This document shows, piece after piece, positions 37,934 through 47,272 of a stretch of 64,000 nt of DNA. The stretch lies in the NCBI RefSeq assembly GCF_023509035.1, contig NZ_CP075583.1, positions 5,022,001 to 5,086,000 of the forward strand. The letters run 5' to 3'. Source of the stretch: Janthinobacterium lividum. GTDB taxonomy: Bacteria; Pseudomonadota; Gammaproteobacteria; Burkholderiales; Burkholderiaceae_D. How positions within the stretch are numbered: position 1 is the stretch's first letter; the number at the start of each line of letters is the position of its first letter. The notes under the pieces were generated by a model. That model worked only from the letters and a program-made list of their open reading frames with translations. It was not told where the DNA came from and made no database searches. A program made the position numbers and the translations under genes.

Positions 37934-38944
37934 ATGCAGACACTGGATGAAAAGACTTTTCTCGCATCCCGTAGGGAGTTGCTGTTGTCATACGCCATCT
38001 ATGTTGAAAGCAAAGACAGCCAGGACGAGTGCTTCGACATGGTGGAGGCAGGCTTGCAACAGCCTGCGGAAGTACTGCAAAATATCCCGCCAGAAAACTT
38101 CATGACGGCGACGCGCCAGCGGGCCTGGGAGGGTATCGACCAGCTCACCCTGGCCTACAGCGCCGGCCATACGACAGCCGATCTGCGCGCGCTGTATCCT
38201 ACGATACTGGAATATTGGGAAGAGTTTGCCAGATATGACACGGCTTTTGACCTGCAGGCCAGCGCCGCGGAACAGGGCTTTCCCCACTTCGCCCTGCCCG
38301 ATGTCGCGTACGAACAAGTCAACCGGATGATCTGCCTTGGCATTCTCCTCGGTTGGGGTAATTTGCTGCCCCGCTTGGCGCCTGTCATCGATTTCAACAA
38401 CCATGAAAAAGATGGGCTGGTCGAACGCCTGCTGGCATTTTCCATCGATGGCAGGGATACGGACTGGCCGGAATGCACGCGCCACCTGCCGTATTTCAAG
38501 ACACTCAAGATATTCGCGGCAGAAGAAACAGATCGTCCGGCATTGATGCAGGACTACCTGGAAGAATGGTATTACGCCAGCCGCCGCGAACCCTACTATG
38601 ACAGCCATGAGCGCGACACGTCATTTTTAGGCTACTGGTCATGGGAAGCTGCAGCCATCACCTGTCTGCTCGATATCGACGACAGCAGCTATCGCGATGC
38701 CACATTCTATCCGGCAGACCTGACGGCCTTTTTCCGACAGGCACGCGTTGACTATGCACCGGACGGCGGCGGTCCTGTGCCGGCAAACGAGTTGCGCGCC
38801 AAGGCTGGCGACCCCTGCCCCAAGGCGGGAACGTGGGAATCGCTCGATATTCCTCCGCGTGCCATGTCGTATGAGCGGGAACAGCCCATGCTCGACCTCG
38901 AGTCAGGATATGGATTGACTGTCTGGCGATATCTGGAAAATTGA
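37934..38944 (+). CDS. PoNi-type immunity protein (DUF1910/DUF1911), intact copy 1
   Basis: A 336-residue cytoplasmic protein starting two bases after the effector stop. The first half matches the helical PoNi_N (DUF1910) pattern and the second half PoNi_C (DUF1911), with FLGYWSWEAAAITCLLDIDDSSYRDATFYPADL. A C-terminal extension of about 60 residues follows the usual end of the family. Immediate coupling to the nuclease indicates this is its cognate antitoxin. A deletion copy of the same gene occurs at 40228. Confidence 0.85.
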   Translation: MQTLDEKTFLASRRELLLSYAIYVESKDSQDECFDMVEAGLQQPAEVLQNIPPENFMTATRQRAWEGIDQLTLAYSAGHTTADLRALYPTILEYWEEFARYDTAFDLQASAAEQGFPHFALPDVAYEQVNRMICLGILLGWGNLLPRLAPVIDFNNHEKDGLVERLLAFSIDGRDTDWPECTRHLPYFKTLKIFAAEETDRPALMQDYLEEWYYASRREPYYDSHERDTSFLGYWSWEAAAITCLLDIDDSSYRDATFYPADLTAFFRQARVDYAPDGGGPVPANELRAKAGDPCPKAGTWESLDIPPRAMSYEREQPMLDLESGYGLTVWRYLEN

Positions 38945-38992
38945 ATATGCCCGCGCCGCGCCGGGCTCTCAAAATCATCGCAAGGCGACAAG

Positions 38993-39306
38993 ATGCCGGT
39001 TTTCGATGACTCCAACTATGGGGAAACAATTTGGTATTGGAGTACGGAACGGTATCCGGCCATGAAAATCATCCGCGCTGGTACGATGAGCATCTCAAAA
39101 TCTGCGAGGAAGGCTATGCCGCCTTTTACGGCTACCGGGCCTTTGAAGCCGGTGCGACCGTCTTTATGCTCGACCTGGACGACAGCCAGATCGACCATCT
39201 CGTCTACCCCAAAGACCTGGTCGATTATGCGCGACAGTTATGGAAAGAAGGCCGTCACACCAGCCTGGAGATGAAACCATCGGCCGAACGAGAGCCCGGC
39301 GAATAG
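38993..39306 (+). pseudogene. Truncated PoNi-type immunity remnant (copy 2)
   Basis: Only the C-terminal part of a PoNi protein: ERYPAMK then, after a frame change in the A-run at 39065-39068, HPRWYDEHLKICEEGYAAFYGYRAFEAGATVFMLDLDDSQIDHLVYPKDL. It is very similar to the end of copy 3 (YPAMKDHPRWYNGHLRISDEGYAPYYGYWAFEAGA). The N-terminal domain is absent, so it is a remnant even if the frame change is a sequencing indel. Confidence 0.75.
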
Positions 39307-39307
39307 A

Positions 39308-40225
39308 ATGAAAAATCCACCATTTGATGATCGTCGTCGCCAACAATTCCTTTGTCAGGAACTATATGAGAAAACCCTGGAGAATTCACGCGCCCTGCTA
39401 CAAGTTCAGCTGAAAAACAAGGAATCAGCTGAATTCGCTGCCGACATCAGTTTGGCGCACCATTTCTTATATCTTGAAAATTTCTGGATCTGGATGCTCG
39501 ATTACACCGCTGGCGTGCCAATCGAGAAACTTGCGCCACGGCTGTCAGATATCGTGGACAGGTTTTCGGAATGGAACGGAGCCGATCAGTATCGACAAGA
39601 GGAAATCTTGTCGCAATATCCCGAATATGGCCCATACCGATACAGGGCAGCGCCAAATTTCGGCAACCTTTCTGATTATGAAGATACGCTGCAATTACTA
39701 AGTGTCGCCATATTATTGCGCGATCAGCGCTCGGTCATGCGCATCATCCGCATATTTCGCAGTCACCGGGGACAGGACGGCCTGTTCGAACAGCTGATTG
39801 GCGCGTATGTGGACGATGAGATGACCCTCGATACCTGCGTATTGGGCCAGCCCTACGACACGTTGCTGCAGACGGTATATGAGAGCGATAAGGATGCGAC
39901 ACAAACGCTCATCAAAAAGTATTTGACGCAGTGGTACCCTGCCATGAAGGATCATCCACGCTGGTACAACGGCCATCTGCGCATTAGCGATGAAGGCTAC
40001 GCTCCCTATTACGGTTACTGGGCATTTGAAGCCGGTGCAATGGCCTTTGTGTTTGACCTCGATGACAGCGGTATCGATCATTTCGCCTACCCGACAGATC
40101 TCGTTGCGTATGGACGCACACTACGCAAGGAAAACCGTTATACCAGCATAAATATGAGTGAGGCGGGCGATGTCGGACATGTCGAAGGCAAACAGCCCTG
40201 CCATGACACGGATTTTCGGGAGTAA
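39308..40225 (+). CDS. PoNi-type immunity protein (DUF1910/DUF1911), intact copy 3
   Basis: A 305-residue protein with the complete PoNi architecture. N-terminal helical domain with HFLYLENFWIWMLDYTAG, C-terminal domain with YYGYWAFEAGAMAFVFDLDDSGIDHFAYPTDL. It is clearly different from copy 1, so it probably neutralises a different PoNe variant. Its ATG begins one base after the stop of the truncated copy. No effector lies beside it, so it would be an orphan immunity gene, protecting against kin that carry the matching toxin. Confidence 0.82.
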   Translation: MKNPPFDDRRRQQFLCQELYEKTLENSRALLQVQLKNKESAEFAADISLAHHFLYLENFWIWMLDYTAGVPIEKLAPRLSDIVDRFSEWNGADQYRQEEILSQYPEYGPYRYRAAPNFGNLSDYEDTLQLLSVAILLRDQRSVMRIIRIFRSHRGQDGLFEQLIGAYVDDEMTLDTCVLGQPYDTLLQTVYESDKDATQTLIKKYLTQWYPAMKDHPRWYNGHLRISDEGYAPYYGYWAFEAGAMAFVFDLDDSGIDHFAYPTDLVAYGRTLRKENRYTSINMSEAGDVGHVEGKQPCHDTDFRE

Positions 40226-40227
40226 GG

Positions 40228-40606
40228 ATGCAGACTCTGGACGAACAGGCTTTTGGCCCGGCGCAGGGAACCGCCGCTGTCCTACACCATGTACCTCTAA
40301 AGCCGGCACTGCATGGAAGAAGGCATCGACATGGTGGCCACCGGCTTGTTGCAGCCGGTGGCAGTGCCGCGCGATACTGCGCCAGAAAATTTCATGACGG
40401 CCACGCGCCAGCGGGCCTGGGATGGCGTCGACCAGCTCTCCCTGGAGCGCGACATCTCCTTTTCAGGCTACTGGTCATGGGAAGCGGCGGCCATTACCTG
40501 CCTGCTCGATATCGACGACAGCAGCTATCGCAACGCCAAATTCTATCCCGCCGATCTGGTGGCATTCCACCGTCAGCCACCCTGTACGCGATTGGAGCCA
40601 GCATGA
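40228..40606 (+). pseudogene. Deleted and frameshifted PoNi-type immunity copy 4
   Basis: A damaged copy of the 37934 gene. It keeps the same start (MQTLDEQAF), changes frame near 40253, then reads EEGIDMVATGLLQPVAVPR and PENFMTATRQRAWDGVDQLSLE. It then jumps directly to RDISFSGYWSWEAAAITCLL and FYPADLVAFHRQ. About 150 codons present in copy 1 between these two points are missing. No functional product is expected. Confidence 0.8.
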
Positions 40607-41111
40607 GCCACAAACCCGCCGTGATCGCAGCCTGCCTCCTCTGCGCCATTCCCGCGCTGTCGCACGCCGCCGATGCCCCTTTCCCGGGCATTTAGCCACA
40701 CCGCACAAACCGGTGCAGCTGAACATCGAGTACCGCTGGCTGCCGGCCGGCAATGCCACCGAGGAGCTGTTGGTCGTCGTGCAAGCCGATGGCAAGCTGG
40801 CGCTGGAACTTCGCGCACCGCACGCGTCGCTGTCGATGACGGCAGATGCCAGGCTGTATCCGGCCCTGCCTGCTGCCGAGCGCAAGGCCGTGCTGGCCGC
40901 GGAACTGGCGCGTCAACAGCGTTCGCTCAAAGACATCAGCAAGAGACTGGAGAAACTGCCCCCGACGACACCGTTGCAACTCACGCAGCGGGTGGCAGAA
41001 CAGGTCGAAGAGCGGCAGAGCGCCGTGACCTATCTGCAAGCGTTTTCCGCATGCAAGGCGACCGTGCGCGAGTGCGACAAGCAAGCCACCGCCGCAGCCC
41101 GCGCCAGATAG
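40603..41111 (+). CDS. Secreted protein downstream of immunity array (frame break near 40683-40688)
   Basis: The ATG overlaps the stop of the preceding pseudogene (ATGA). A clear signal peptide is encoded (MSHKPAVIAACLLCAIPALSHAA), but that frame stops at 40695. The neighbouring frame continues smoothly as HLATPHKPVQLNIEYRWLPAGNATEELLVVVQADGKL to the stop at 41111, giving about 169 residues if one base is restored in the CCCGGG run. The mature protein has a beta-rich first half, then helices and two cysteines near the end. Function unknown. A periplasmic immunity or accessory role is possible by position. Confidence 0.6.
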
Positions 41112-41129
41112 CAGCAAAGCCCGTTTCTG

Positions 41130-42773
41130 CTAGGCTATCGCAGTGTCGCCACCTGTCGACGCTTCTTTCGGCACCAGCATCGCCTCTTTTACGCCGCCCA
41201 ATGCCGGTTTTGAACCCTCATATCGCCAGTACAGATATTTCTTGCCTCTTTTTCCCATGAAATACTGCCGGTTTCGAGACCAGCGACTGGCTTCAACAAA
41301 GCCGATACTGGCGTCAGTCATCTGATTCTTGAATCCCGCAACAGAATCATGCACATAACGATCGAAGAATTTGTCAAATAAGGTCCGCTCCGTAACCGAC
41401 ATCGACTTTCGGAGCTTACCTTTCCAAGCATCGTAGATCGCGTCCTCCAGCGGTTCCGTCGCACTGCGAAAAAAGCCTGTTTTCTTTTCTGCGATATTCT
41501 GCACGTCGCGTTCCCATTCGCTGTCCGTCGTGGTCATGTACTTATCAGGCGTGGCATACATGACGGCCTGCCCCTTTGCGATGATGGCTTCGCGTTCCTT
41601 GCGTGCCGCGCGCTGACGTTCTGTGCGTCCCCAGCGCCAATGGTAGTAATTGTTCATGTGGCTGATGACTTGCGTCTCGAGCCGTTTGTCTGCGCTGATG
41701 TGCTTCATGTAGATTTCGAAACATGCCTGCAATTCAGTGCTAATGTTAAACAGCGAGCCATAATCCTGAAGAACCTCTTCGGGAGACTTGAACGGCACCC
41801 CTGCTGCATATGCCGACAGATACATATTGCACAGCGGAATGCGCGACAGTTCGTTTGACCGCCCTTCCTGATTCATGTCGTCATAACCGCCGCCTACGTC
41901 GGAGTGTGCCCCGGGATAGAGGGTTTCCCGACAGTTTGAATCAGTGGCCTGATCGACTCGAATAGAGTCGGATGGAAATTTCTCTCGCACTTCATGCGCT
42001 GCGACATAATGCTCGCAGAAACGCACGTACGGTGGAATACGCAGATCGGATGCCCATTCCGCATGGCCGCCCTCATCTGCCAAATACATCACGCCACCCC
42101 AGACAGGTCCCATGTAATATTTGAGATCGGACTCAAGGCGACTGCCGCCAAACCCCACCGATGCCACAGTATCAAAAATGCCGAGGAAGTAAATCACCAG
42201 ACGCGGCTGAATAAATCCGCCACTTTTGATCCAGATCAGTCCATCTCCTTGCTGATAACACTGTGCAGCCAACTGACGCACAAAGGCCCGCGCCTGGGCT
42301 GCCCCGCGACTGAAGCCAAACACCGCAACATTGATTTGATTTACGTGCGGCATGTGTTTGTCCACCCGCATCTTCAACTCCTTCAGCATCCAGCTGATCC
42401 GAGCCTGCCCTTTTGCAGCCGATGCCATGCCGAGTGCCCCATCGATTCCATCACCACTGTCTTGAATCTCCGGAAACGGCGTGCCGACCCCCGGTGCATA
42501 TATCGCGTAGGTCTTGTTTTTTTCGTCTTCGGCCTGATGCGCAAATTTCCCCAATTTCGCAATATTGCTGTACTTCACATTCGACGAAGCCAGCGAGCCA
42601 TTTCCATCTTTTTTGAAATTATTTCCAGTCCCGTCAAAAAAACAACTGATCCAGACGGGTTTTCGGCAATCCGACTCCTTCGCACATTTCTCCAGTTCCT
42701 TGCGATAAATTCCTCGAGCAAGCCGTTCACTCTTCGTGACGTCGCTAAGCCGGCGTATCGTTGGTTTACTCAT
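41130..42773 (-). CDS. tle1: Tle1-type T6SS phospholipase effector (DUF2235)
   Basis: A 547-residue DUF2235 alpha/beta hydrolase. CFFDGTGNN near the N-terminus is the family hallmark. Likely catalytic residues are Ser155 in GFSRG, Asp201 in FDTVASVG and His290 in PGAHSDVGGGY. Tle1 proteins are delivered by T6SS and cleave membrane phospholipids of target cells (PLA2 or PLA1 activity). It has no signal peptide, as expected for T6SS cargo. It is last in the vgrG-tap-tli-tle1 operon, three bases after the immunity gene. Confidence 0.9.
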   Translation of the reverse strand: MSKPTIRRLSDVTKSERLARGIYRKELEKCAKESDCRKPVWISCFFDGTGNNFKKDGNGSLASSNVKYSNIAKLGKFAHQAEDEKNKTYAIYAPGVGTPFPEIQDSGDGIDGALGMASAAKGQARISWMLKELKMRVDKHMPHVNQINVAVFGFSRGAAQARAFVRQLAAQCYQQGDGLIWIKSGGFIQPRLVIYFLGIFDTVASVGFGGSRLESDLKYYMGPVWGGVMYLADEGGHAEWASDLRIPPYVRFCEHYVAAHEVREKFPSDSIRVDQATDSNCRETLYPGAHSDVGGGYDDMNQEGRSNELSRIPLCNMYLSAYAAGVPFKSPEEVLQDYGSLFNISTELQACFEIYMKHISADKRLETQVISHMNNYYHWRWGRTERQRAARKEREAIIAKGQAVMYATPDKYMTTTDSEWERDVQNIAEKKTGFFRSATEPLEDAIYDAWKGKLRKSMSVTERTLFDKFFDRYVHDSVAGFKNQMTDASIGFVEASRWSRNRQYFMGKRGKKYLYWRYEGSKPALGGVKEAMLVPKEASTGGDTAIA

Positions 42774-42776
42774 GGT

Positions 42777-43439
42777 CTATTCCCTATGCGGTGTGCGAGG
42801 TATGCCATAGAAAGGATTCTCGATTTCCTGCTTGCAGAACTGGCCTTGGGGAAGGCGCGCGGAATGCAATTTCACCTGCTCGGCAGCAAGCGGCGCCTGC
42901 GTCTTGAATGTTCCCAGATGGGCCTGAACTGTACCATCGGTCAGAAAGTGAAAAACCACGGTGCTTGGGCGCTCAGGTCCTTTGGCGGGCAGGATGTCAA
43001 CAGTAGCCTGACACCAGCGGCTTCCGGGCGAACTCATCCTGGAAGTGCGTTCGTCATAGTCAACACTCGATTTTCCATCGTGGTAGGCAGTATCGAAAAC
43101 CACGCTCCAGACCACGCGCACTCTCAGCGGTTTATCTACAGGAGTGTCCCAGATAAAACAGCAATTTCCGCTACTGAAACTGACTTTTTCACCATTGTCC
43201 ATTGTCGCCTCGTTTGCGTCGCGAAAAAAAATGGAACCACCGCTGGGAGCTTCATCGATATTGAATGGCAGTGAAATACCCTTGAATGTGATGGAGTAAA
43301 TATCGTACGGCGTGTAGTTATATGACGTGGTAGTGAAGGTTTTCTCGCTCAATTCTTGTTGCAAGCGATCTTCCTTTTCCTTGGAATTGCAAGCGGCCAG
43401 AATAAATAGGCACAACACGATAGAGGTCAATTTTTTCAT
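42777..43439 (-). CDS. Lipoprotein immunity against Tle1 (Tli, DUF3304-like)
   Basis: A 220-residue lipoprotein: signal peptide MKKLTSIVLCLFILAAC with lipobox LAAC (Cys17). The mature part resembles DUF3304 proteins (YTPYDIYSITFKG, then GGSIFFRDANEATMDNGEKVSFSSGNCCFIW), which are known partners of Tle1 effectors. Periplasmic anchoring suits neutralisation of an incoming phospholipase. It lies directly before tle1 and begins 13 bases after the corrected tap stop. Confidence 0.85.
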   Translation of the reverse strand: MKKLTSIVLCLFILAACNSKEKEDRLQQELSEKTFTTTSYNYTPYDIYSITFKGISLPFNIDEAPSGGSIFFRDANEATMDNGEKVSFSSGNCCFIWDTPVDKPLRVRVVWSVVFDTAYHDGKSSVDYDERTSRMSSPGSRWCQATVDILPAKGPERPSTVVFHFLTDGTVQAHLGTFKTQAPLAAEQVKLHSARLPQGQFCKQEIENPFYGIPRTPHRE

Positions 43440-43452
43440 GTCTGGATCGCAT

Positions 43453-44372
43453 TCATATACTGGAAGCGGAAATTTCTTCGAGTGCAGCCCATTGCTGAGG
43501 AGTCCAGGCCAGGATCCGGTCACTGAATGACTGCGCCGTTCCTGCGGCCTGCAGAGCGATGGCGGCGAGTGGGGCCAGATGAAAATCGGCACCTAACAAG
43601 AGCGACAACATGCAGTAACTTTTCAAGTCTGTGGGCGAACTTAATCCATATGCCTGCGCCCTGCCCAGCTGTTGAAAAAAAAGTCGTAGCGCTGATACGG
43701 AGGCAAACCATCGAGCGCCTGCGGATCATCGTTCTCCATTTGCTTCATCAGCATGTACGGCGATGCTCTATTCATCAGTTCGACATATTGATGTTGTGTC
43801 AAAAGCATGCGTTCACTTCCAAGGAGTGCCGGCGCCTCGTTCTTCTCGCCAGGTACAATTTGTGGCTGCCCACGTACGTCCATGTACAACCATGCTGTCA
43901 TTTCTGCGAGTGCAGCCTTGCGCTGCGCCGTTGCCAGCACGTCCAGCCAGTGCGGCAGGATAAGCGGATCGTAGTAGCGCATGATCCACTCGGTACCGTC
44001 ATCGTGCACCACCTCTGTCAACCAAGTCAGCCGTTCTAATAATTGTGGCAGGGGCTCGTCAGACACAATCAGCGACATACAATTGGCGCTGCCGGCAGTG
44101 CAAAGCAATTTGGCGAGCAAGGGACATTTCTCGCGCTTGAGATGCCGCAACAATATCGGGCCAGCGTCCATGGCGTCTGGCTCGGCCAATTCACCTAACA
44201 AGGAATACAACTCGACGCTGTGATCGCTTGGCAAGCGGATACGGGCCAAACCCTCAAACTTGGCACCATCAATCAAGCTGTAGAGGGTCACGCCCTTGCC
44301 GAGAGGATGGCAATTGAGCAGCGCAAGCAACTGCAAGCCACACGCGGGGGACTCGCCATCGTTGTCGTGCAT
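43453..44372 (-). CDS. DUF4123 effector adaptor (Tap/TEC); frame break at 43675-43682
   Basis: A DUF4123 chaperone of about 306 residues. The first frame encodes LYSLIDGAKFEGL and LTWLTEVVHDDGTEWIMRYYDPLILPHWL, but after YDFFF at the A-run 43675-43682 (T-run on the coding strand) it stops within 12 codons. The neighbouring frame carries the typical DUF4123 C-terminus: QQLGRAQAYGLSSPTDLKSYCMLSLLLG to EEISASSI. One missing base in the run explains this. DUF4123 proteins load a cognate effector onto VgrG; here Tle1. It starts two bases after vgrG. Confidence 0.85.
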
Positions 44373-44374
44373 GA

Positions 44375-47272
44375 TTACTCCCCTTTCGCGGCAAAGGGCG
44401 AGCCGCTCCTGGCCGCATTTAACAGACATTCCTTGCAAATACTGCGAGGCATTACCGGCAGTGGATAGCTTTCACGCGATGGCCCGCTAAAACTCTTCTT
44501 GCCGGCATGCACCGTGATCTTGCCGGGACATTGAACGGTGATGTTGCCGCCCTCGATCGTGATATTCGCGCCGCCAGCCGTCGACAGGCGGATGCTCTTG
44601 GCCGCCGCCCAGTCGATGTGCGCGGCGGCGCTGACGATATTGACTTCCTCGCGCGCCTGCACGTTGAGCACGTCGGCCTGCGCCTGCAGGTCGATGGCCT
44701 GTTTGGCGGCGATCAGTTGCAGGCCGATATTGTTCTCGCCCGCCTTGACCACGCCGGCCAGGGCGCCGATGGCCTGGCCGCTGTGCACGCGCAACTGGCC
44801 GCCGCCGACGAACTGGGTGTCCTGGCCGCTCATCAGGGAGGTGGTTTCGCCATTCGCCAACTGGATATCCTGGCTCGCCAGCACGCCCAGCCCGGCGCGG
44901 GCGGCGATGGCGATGATGGCGTCGCTGCTGTGCGGCAGCTTGTCGTCGCCGGGGCTGGTCGGCTTGCCCGCCGCATCGCGCCTGGCGGCGGCCGTATTGT
45001 CCTGGCTCAGCATGCCGGAGACGCTGGTCAGAAACGCTGGCAAGGGCGCCGCCTTTTCGTCGAGCACGCTGGCATTCGCCTTGGCCGGGCCCAGGTGGCT
45101 GGCGTACGCGACCGTCTTGTGCGTGACGGCGGCGGCGCTGAAGGTTTCGCCCAGCTTGGCGGCCTGCTTGAGCAAGACCATGCCCGGCGCATTGTCGCCG
45201 GCCGGATCGCGCGCCTGCGCATCATGGTTGACGAGATAGCTGGAAATCAGGAGCCCGGCACCGGCCCGCACGGCGCCATAAGCGTCGGTGCGCAGCTCGG
45301 CGCCCGTGCCGCGCAGGCTGCCCCGGTAATTGTCGGCCGCATGGATCAGGTGGCCAAGATTGAGTTCGCTTGCCGCATGGCTGCTCTTGAGCTGGATGCG
45401 CCCCTGCTGGTCGGTATCGTCGAACAGCAGCTGGTTGTAACCGGCGGCGCCGAATTCCTTGCTGCGGATGCCCCATTGCGCCGCGCCATTGCGGTGACCG
45501 GCGCTGCCGCCGGCCGCGCCATGCCAGACCGGGCTGTTGCCGCCGGCAACGTTGCCCTGCGCCGACGGCGCATGGTCGCGCGCCGGGTCGAATACGCTGG
45601 CGTCCGCAGGCTTGTCCGTGATGCCGCCCGGCGTGGGTGCGACGCCGCCCTCGCCCTGCCCGTTGTACAGGGCGCCGACGATGAGGGGCCGGTCGATATC
45701 GTTTTCCAGGAATTGCACCAGCACTTCCTGGCCGATGCGCGGCAGAAACTGGCTACCCATGCCGCCGCCGGCCGAGCGCTGCGCCACGCGCACCCAGCAG
45801 GTGGCGCCGCCCTCCTGCTGCCAGTGAAAACGGATGCGCACCCGCCCCAGCTTGTCGCAATGGATCTCGCTGCCGCCGCTGGCGCTGGCGCCGCCGTCGG
45901 CACCGACCACGATGGCGCTCTGACTGCCGCAGGCCGTCGGTTTCGGATGGTGGCGCGCATCGTTGCCGTCCTGCAGCGGCCGCCATGGCGTGTCGGCCGC
46001 GACGGCGTCAAGATGATTCGCGTAGCCGCTCTCGACGGCCTCCGCGATCAGCTGCTCGAGAGGCGGCACGCCCATTGATGGCGAGGCCAGGCCGGCGAAC
46101 GCCGTTTGCAAGGTTTCCTGCAACAGTTCCGGGATCGGGCCGAACAGTTCAGCCAGGCCCTGCCTGGCGGGCACCGGCAAATTATTCACGCCCACGCTGC
46201 ACACGCGCAGCACGACCAGCGCCGGCGCCCCGGCGCCCTCCTGCTGCAACGGTCCCTGCGTCAAGGTCAAGCGCGTGCCGGCACGCAAGGTGCGCACGGT
46301 CGAACGCGCCTGCCAGCGTTCGCTGCGCGCTTCCATCACCTGCATCTGCAGCAAGGCATAGCGTTCGGCCTGGGCCGCATCGGCATAGAAATACTGGCCT
46401 GGCGTGTCATAGCTTTCCAGCACGGGCGCGTTTTTCCCGCCTGGCGCCAGCCGCGTCGGCACGCTGGCGCTGACGGCTTTCTTGGCCTTGTAATCGTAGC
46501 TGAGCACGGTCGCCACCGCCGTGCGCAAGGCGCGTGCCCGGCTGAGCGCCTGGATGGAGTCGGCCTGTTCCATGGCCCGCGCGCCATGAAAACGGATGCC
46601 GCCGCCCTGAGCGCTGCTGGCGTCTTCCGGCACCGCGCTCAAGGCGCTGCTGTCGGCGAACAGTACCAGGCAATGGCCGCCCTCGTGTTCTTCGAAACGC
46701 CAGGCCAGGCCTTCTTCGCTCAACAGGCGCGTGACGAAGGCCAGGTCCGACTCGCGGTACTGGCAACAATAGCTGCGCGGCTGTGCCTCAGCCATGAACG
46801 GCCCCGTGTCGCCGCTCCAGCGCCAGTCGGCTTGCGGCGCGTAGGCCTGGAACACGCTATCGACGATCTCGATCACGCTCTTGTCTTGCCAGACGCGGCT
46901 GTTGCGTACCTGGCTCAACAGCCACAGCCACGGCGTCAGGCGCAGCCGGAAACGGGCCAGTCCGCCGTCGCTGCCCAGCATCGCCGCTTCGCTGATATAG
47001 CCGCTGAAGACGGCGCGGCTGCCGTCGGCCAGGCTGGCGTGCAGCGCGGCCGGCTTGCCCAGCAGCGGCGCCAGCGCCACATTGGCATGCGTGGACAGCA
47101 CGATGATGTCGCGCACGCCCACGGTTTGCAACTGCTCGTCGGCGGCAAAAGCTTCCACCAGCCACTGAGCCGTCCCGCCCTCGCCGCCGTCCAGCGACAG
47201 CTCATACAAGCGCGTCACGCTGCTGAAACCAGCCAGGGAAACGTTGACCTGTTCGGCGCTTGCGGTACTCAT
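44375..47272 (-). CDS. vgrG: VgrG spike protein (second copy, DUF4123-linked)
   Basis: A 965-residue VgrG. gp27-like base with CQYRESDLAFVTRLLSEEGLAWRFEEH, OB-fold with VRIRFHWQQEGGATCWVR and GSQFLPRIGQEVLVQFLENDIDRPLIVGALYNG, needle and DUF2345 region with ANGETTSLMSGQDTQF and GGNITVQCPGKITVHAGKKS. It lacks the TTR tail of the other VgrG and ends with a CKECL motif, common in VgrGs that use a DUF4123 adaptor. ATG at 47272 overlaps the stop of the preceding gene (TAATG). Expected cargo: Tle1 via Tap. Confidence 0.93.
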   Translation of the reverse strand: MSTASAEQVNVSLAGFSSVTRLYELSLDGGEGGTAQWLVEAFAADEQLQTVGVRDIIVLSTHANVALAPLLGKPAALHASLADGSRAVFSGYISEAAMLGSDGGLARFRLRLTPWLWLLSQVRNSRVWQDKSVIEIVDSVFQAYAPQADWRWSGDTGPFMAEAQPRSYCCQYRESDLAFVTRLLSEEGLAWRFEEHEGGHCLVLFADSSALSAVPEDASSAQGGGIRFHGARAMEQADSIQALSRARALRTAVATVLSYDYKAKKAVSASVPTRLAPGGKNAPVLESYDTPGQYFYADAAQAERYALLQMQVMEARSERWQARSTVRTLRAGTRLTLTQGPLQQEGAGAPALVVLRVCSVGVNNLPVPARQGLAELFGPIPELLQETLQTAFAGLASPSMGVPPLEQLIAEAVESGYANHLDAVAADTPWRPLQDGNDARHHPKPTACGSQSAIVVGADGGASASGGSEIHCDKLGRVRIRFHWQQEGGATCWVRVAQRSAGGGMGSQFLPRIGQEVLVQFLENDIDRPLIVGALYNGQGEGGVAPTPGGITDKPADASVFDPARDHAPSAQGNVAGGNSPVWHGAAGGSAGHRNGAAQWGIRSKEFGAAGYNQLLFDDTDQQGRIQLKSSHAASELNLGHLIHAADNYRGSLRGTGAELRTDAYGAVRAGAGLLISSYLVNHDAQARDPAGDNAPGMVLLKQAAKLGETFSAAAVTHKTVAYASHLGPAKANASVLDEKAAPLPAFLTSVSGMLSQDNTAAARRDAAGKPTSPGDDKLPHSSDAIIAIAARAGLGVLASQDIQLANGETTSLMSGQDTQFVGGGQLRVHSGQAIGALAGVVKAGENNIGLQLIAAKQAIDLQAQADVLNVQAREEVNIVSAAAHIDWAAAKSIRLSTAGGANITIEGGNITVQCPGKITVHAGKKSFSGPSRESYPLPVMPRSICKECLLNAARSGSPFAAKGE

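Noticed and set aside
37934..40606. Insertion sequence or recombination cassette around the immunity array
   Set aside because: No transposase, terminal inverted repeat or attachment-like direct repeat was found. Homology among the immunity copies themselves explains duplication and deletion.
43675..43682. A8 tract in tap as a phase-variation or programmed-frameshift site
   Set aside because: Possible in principle, but similar one-base breaks occur at much shorter homopolymers in unrelated genes, so a sequencing indel is the simpler explanation.
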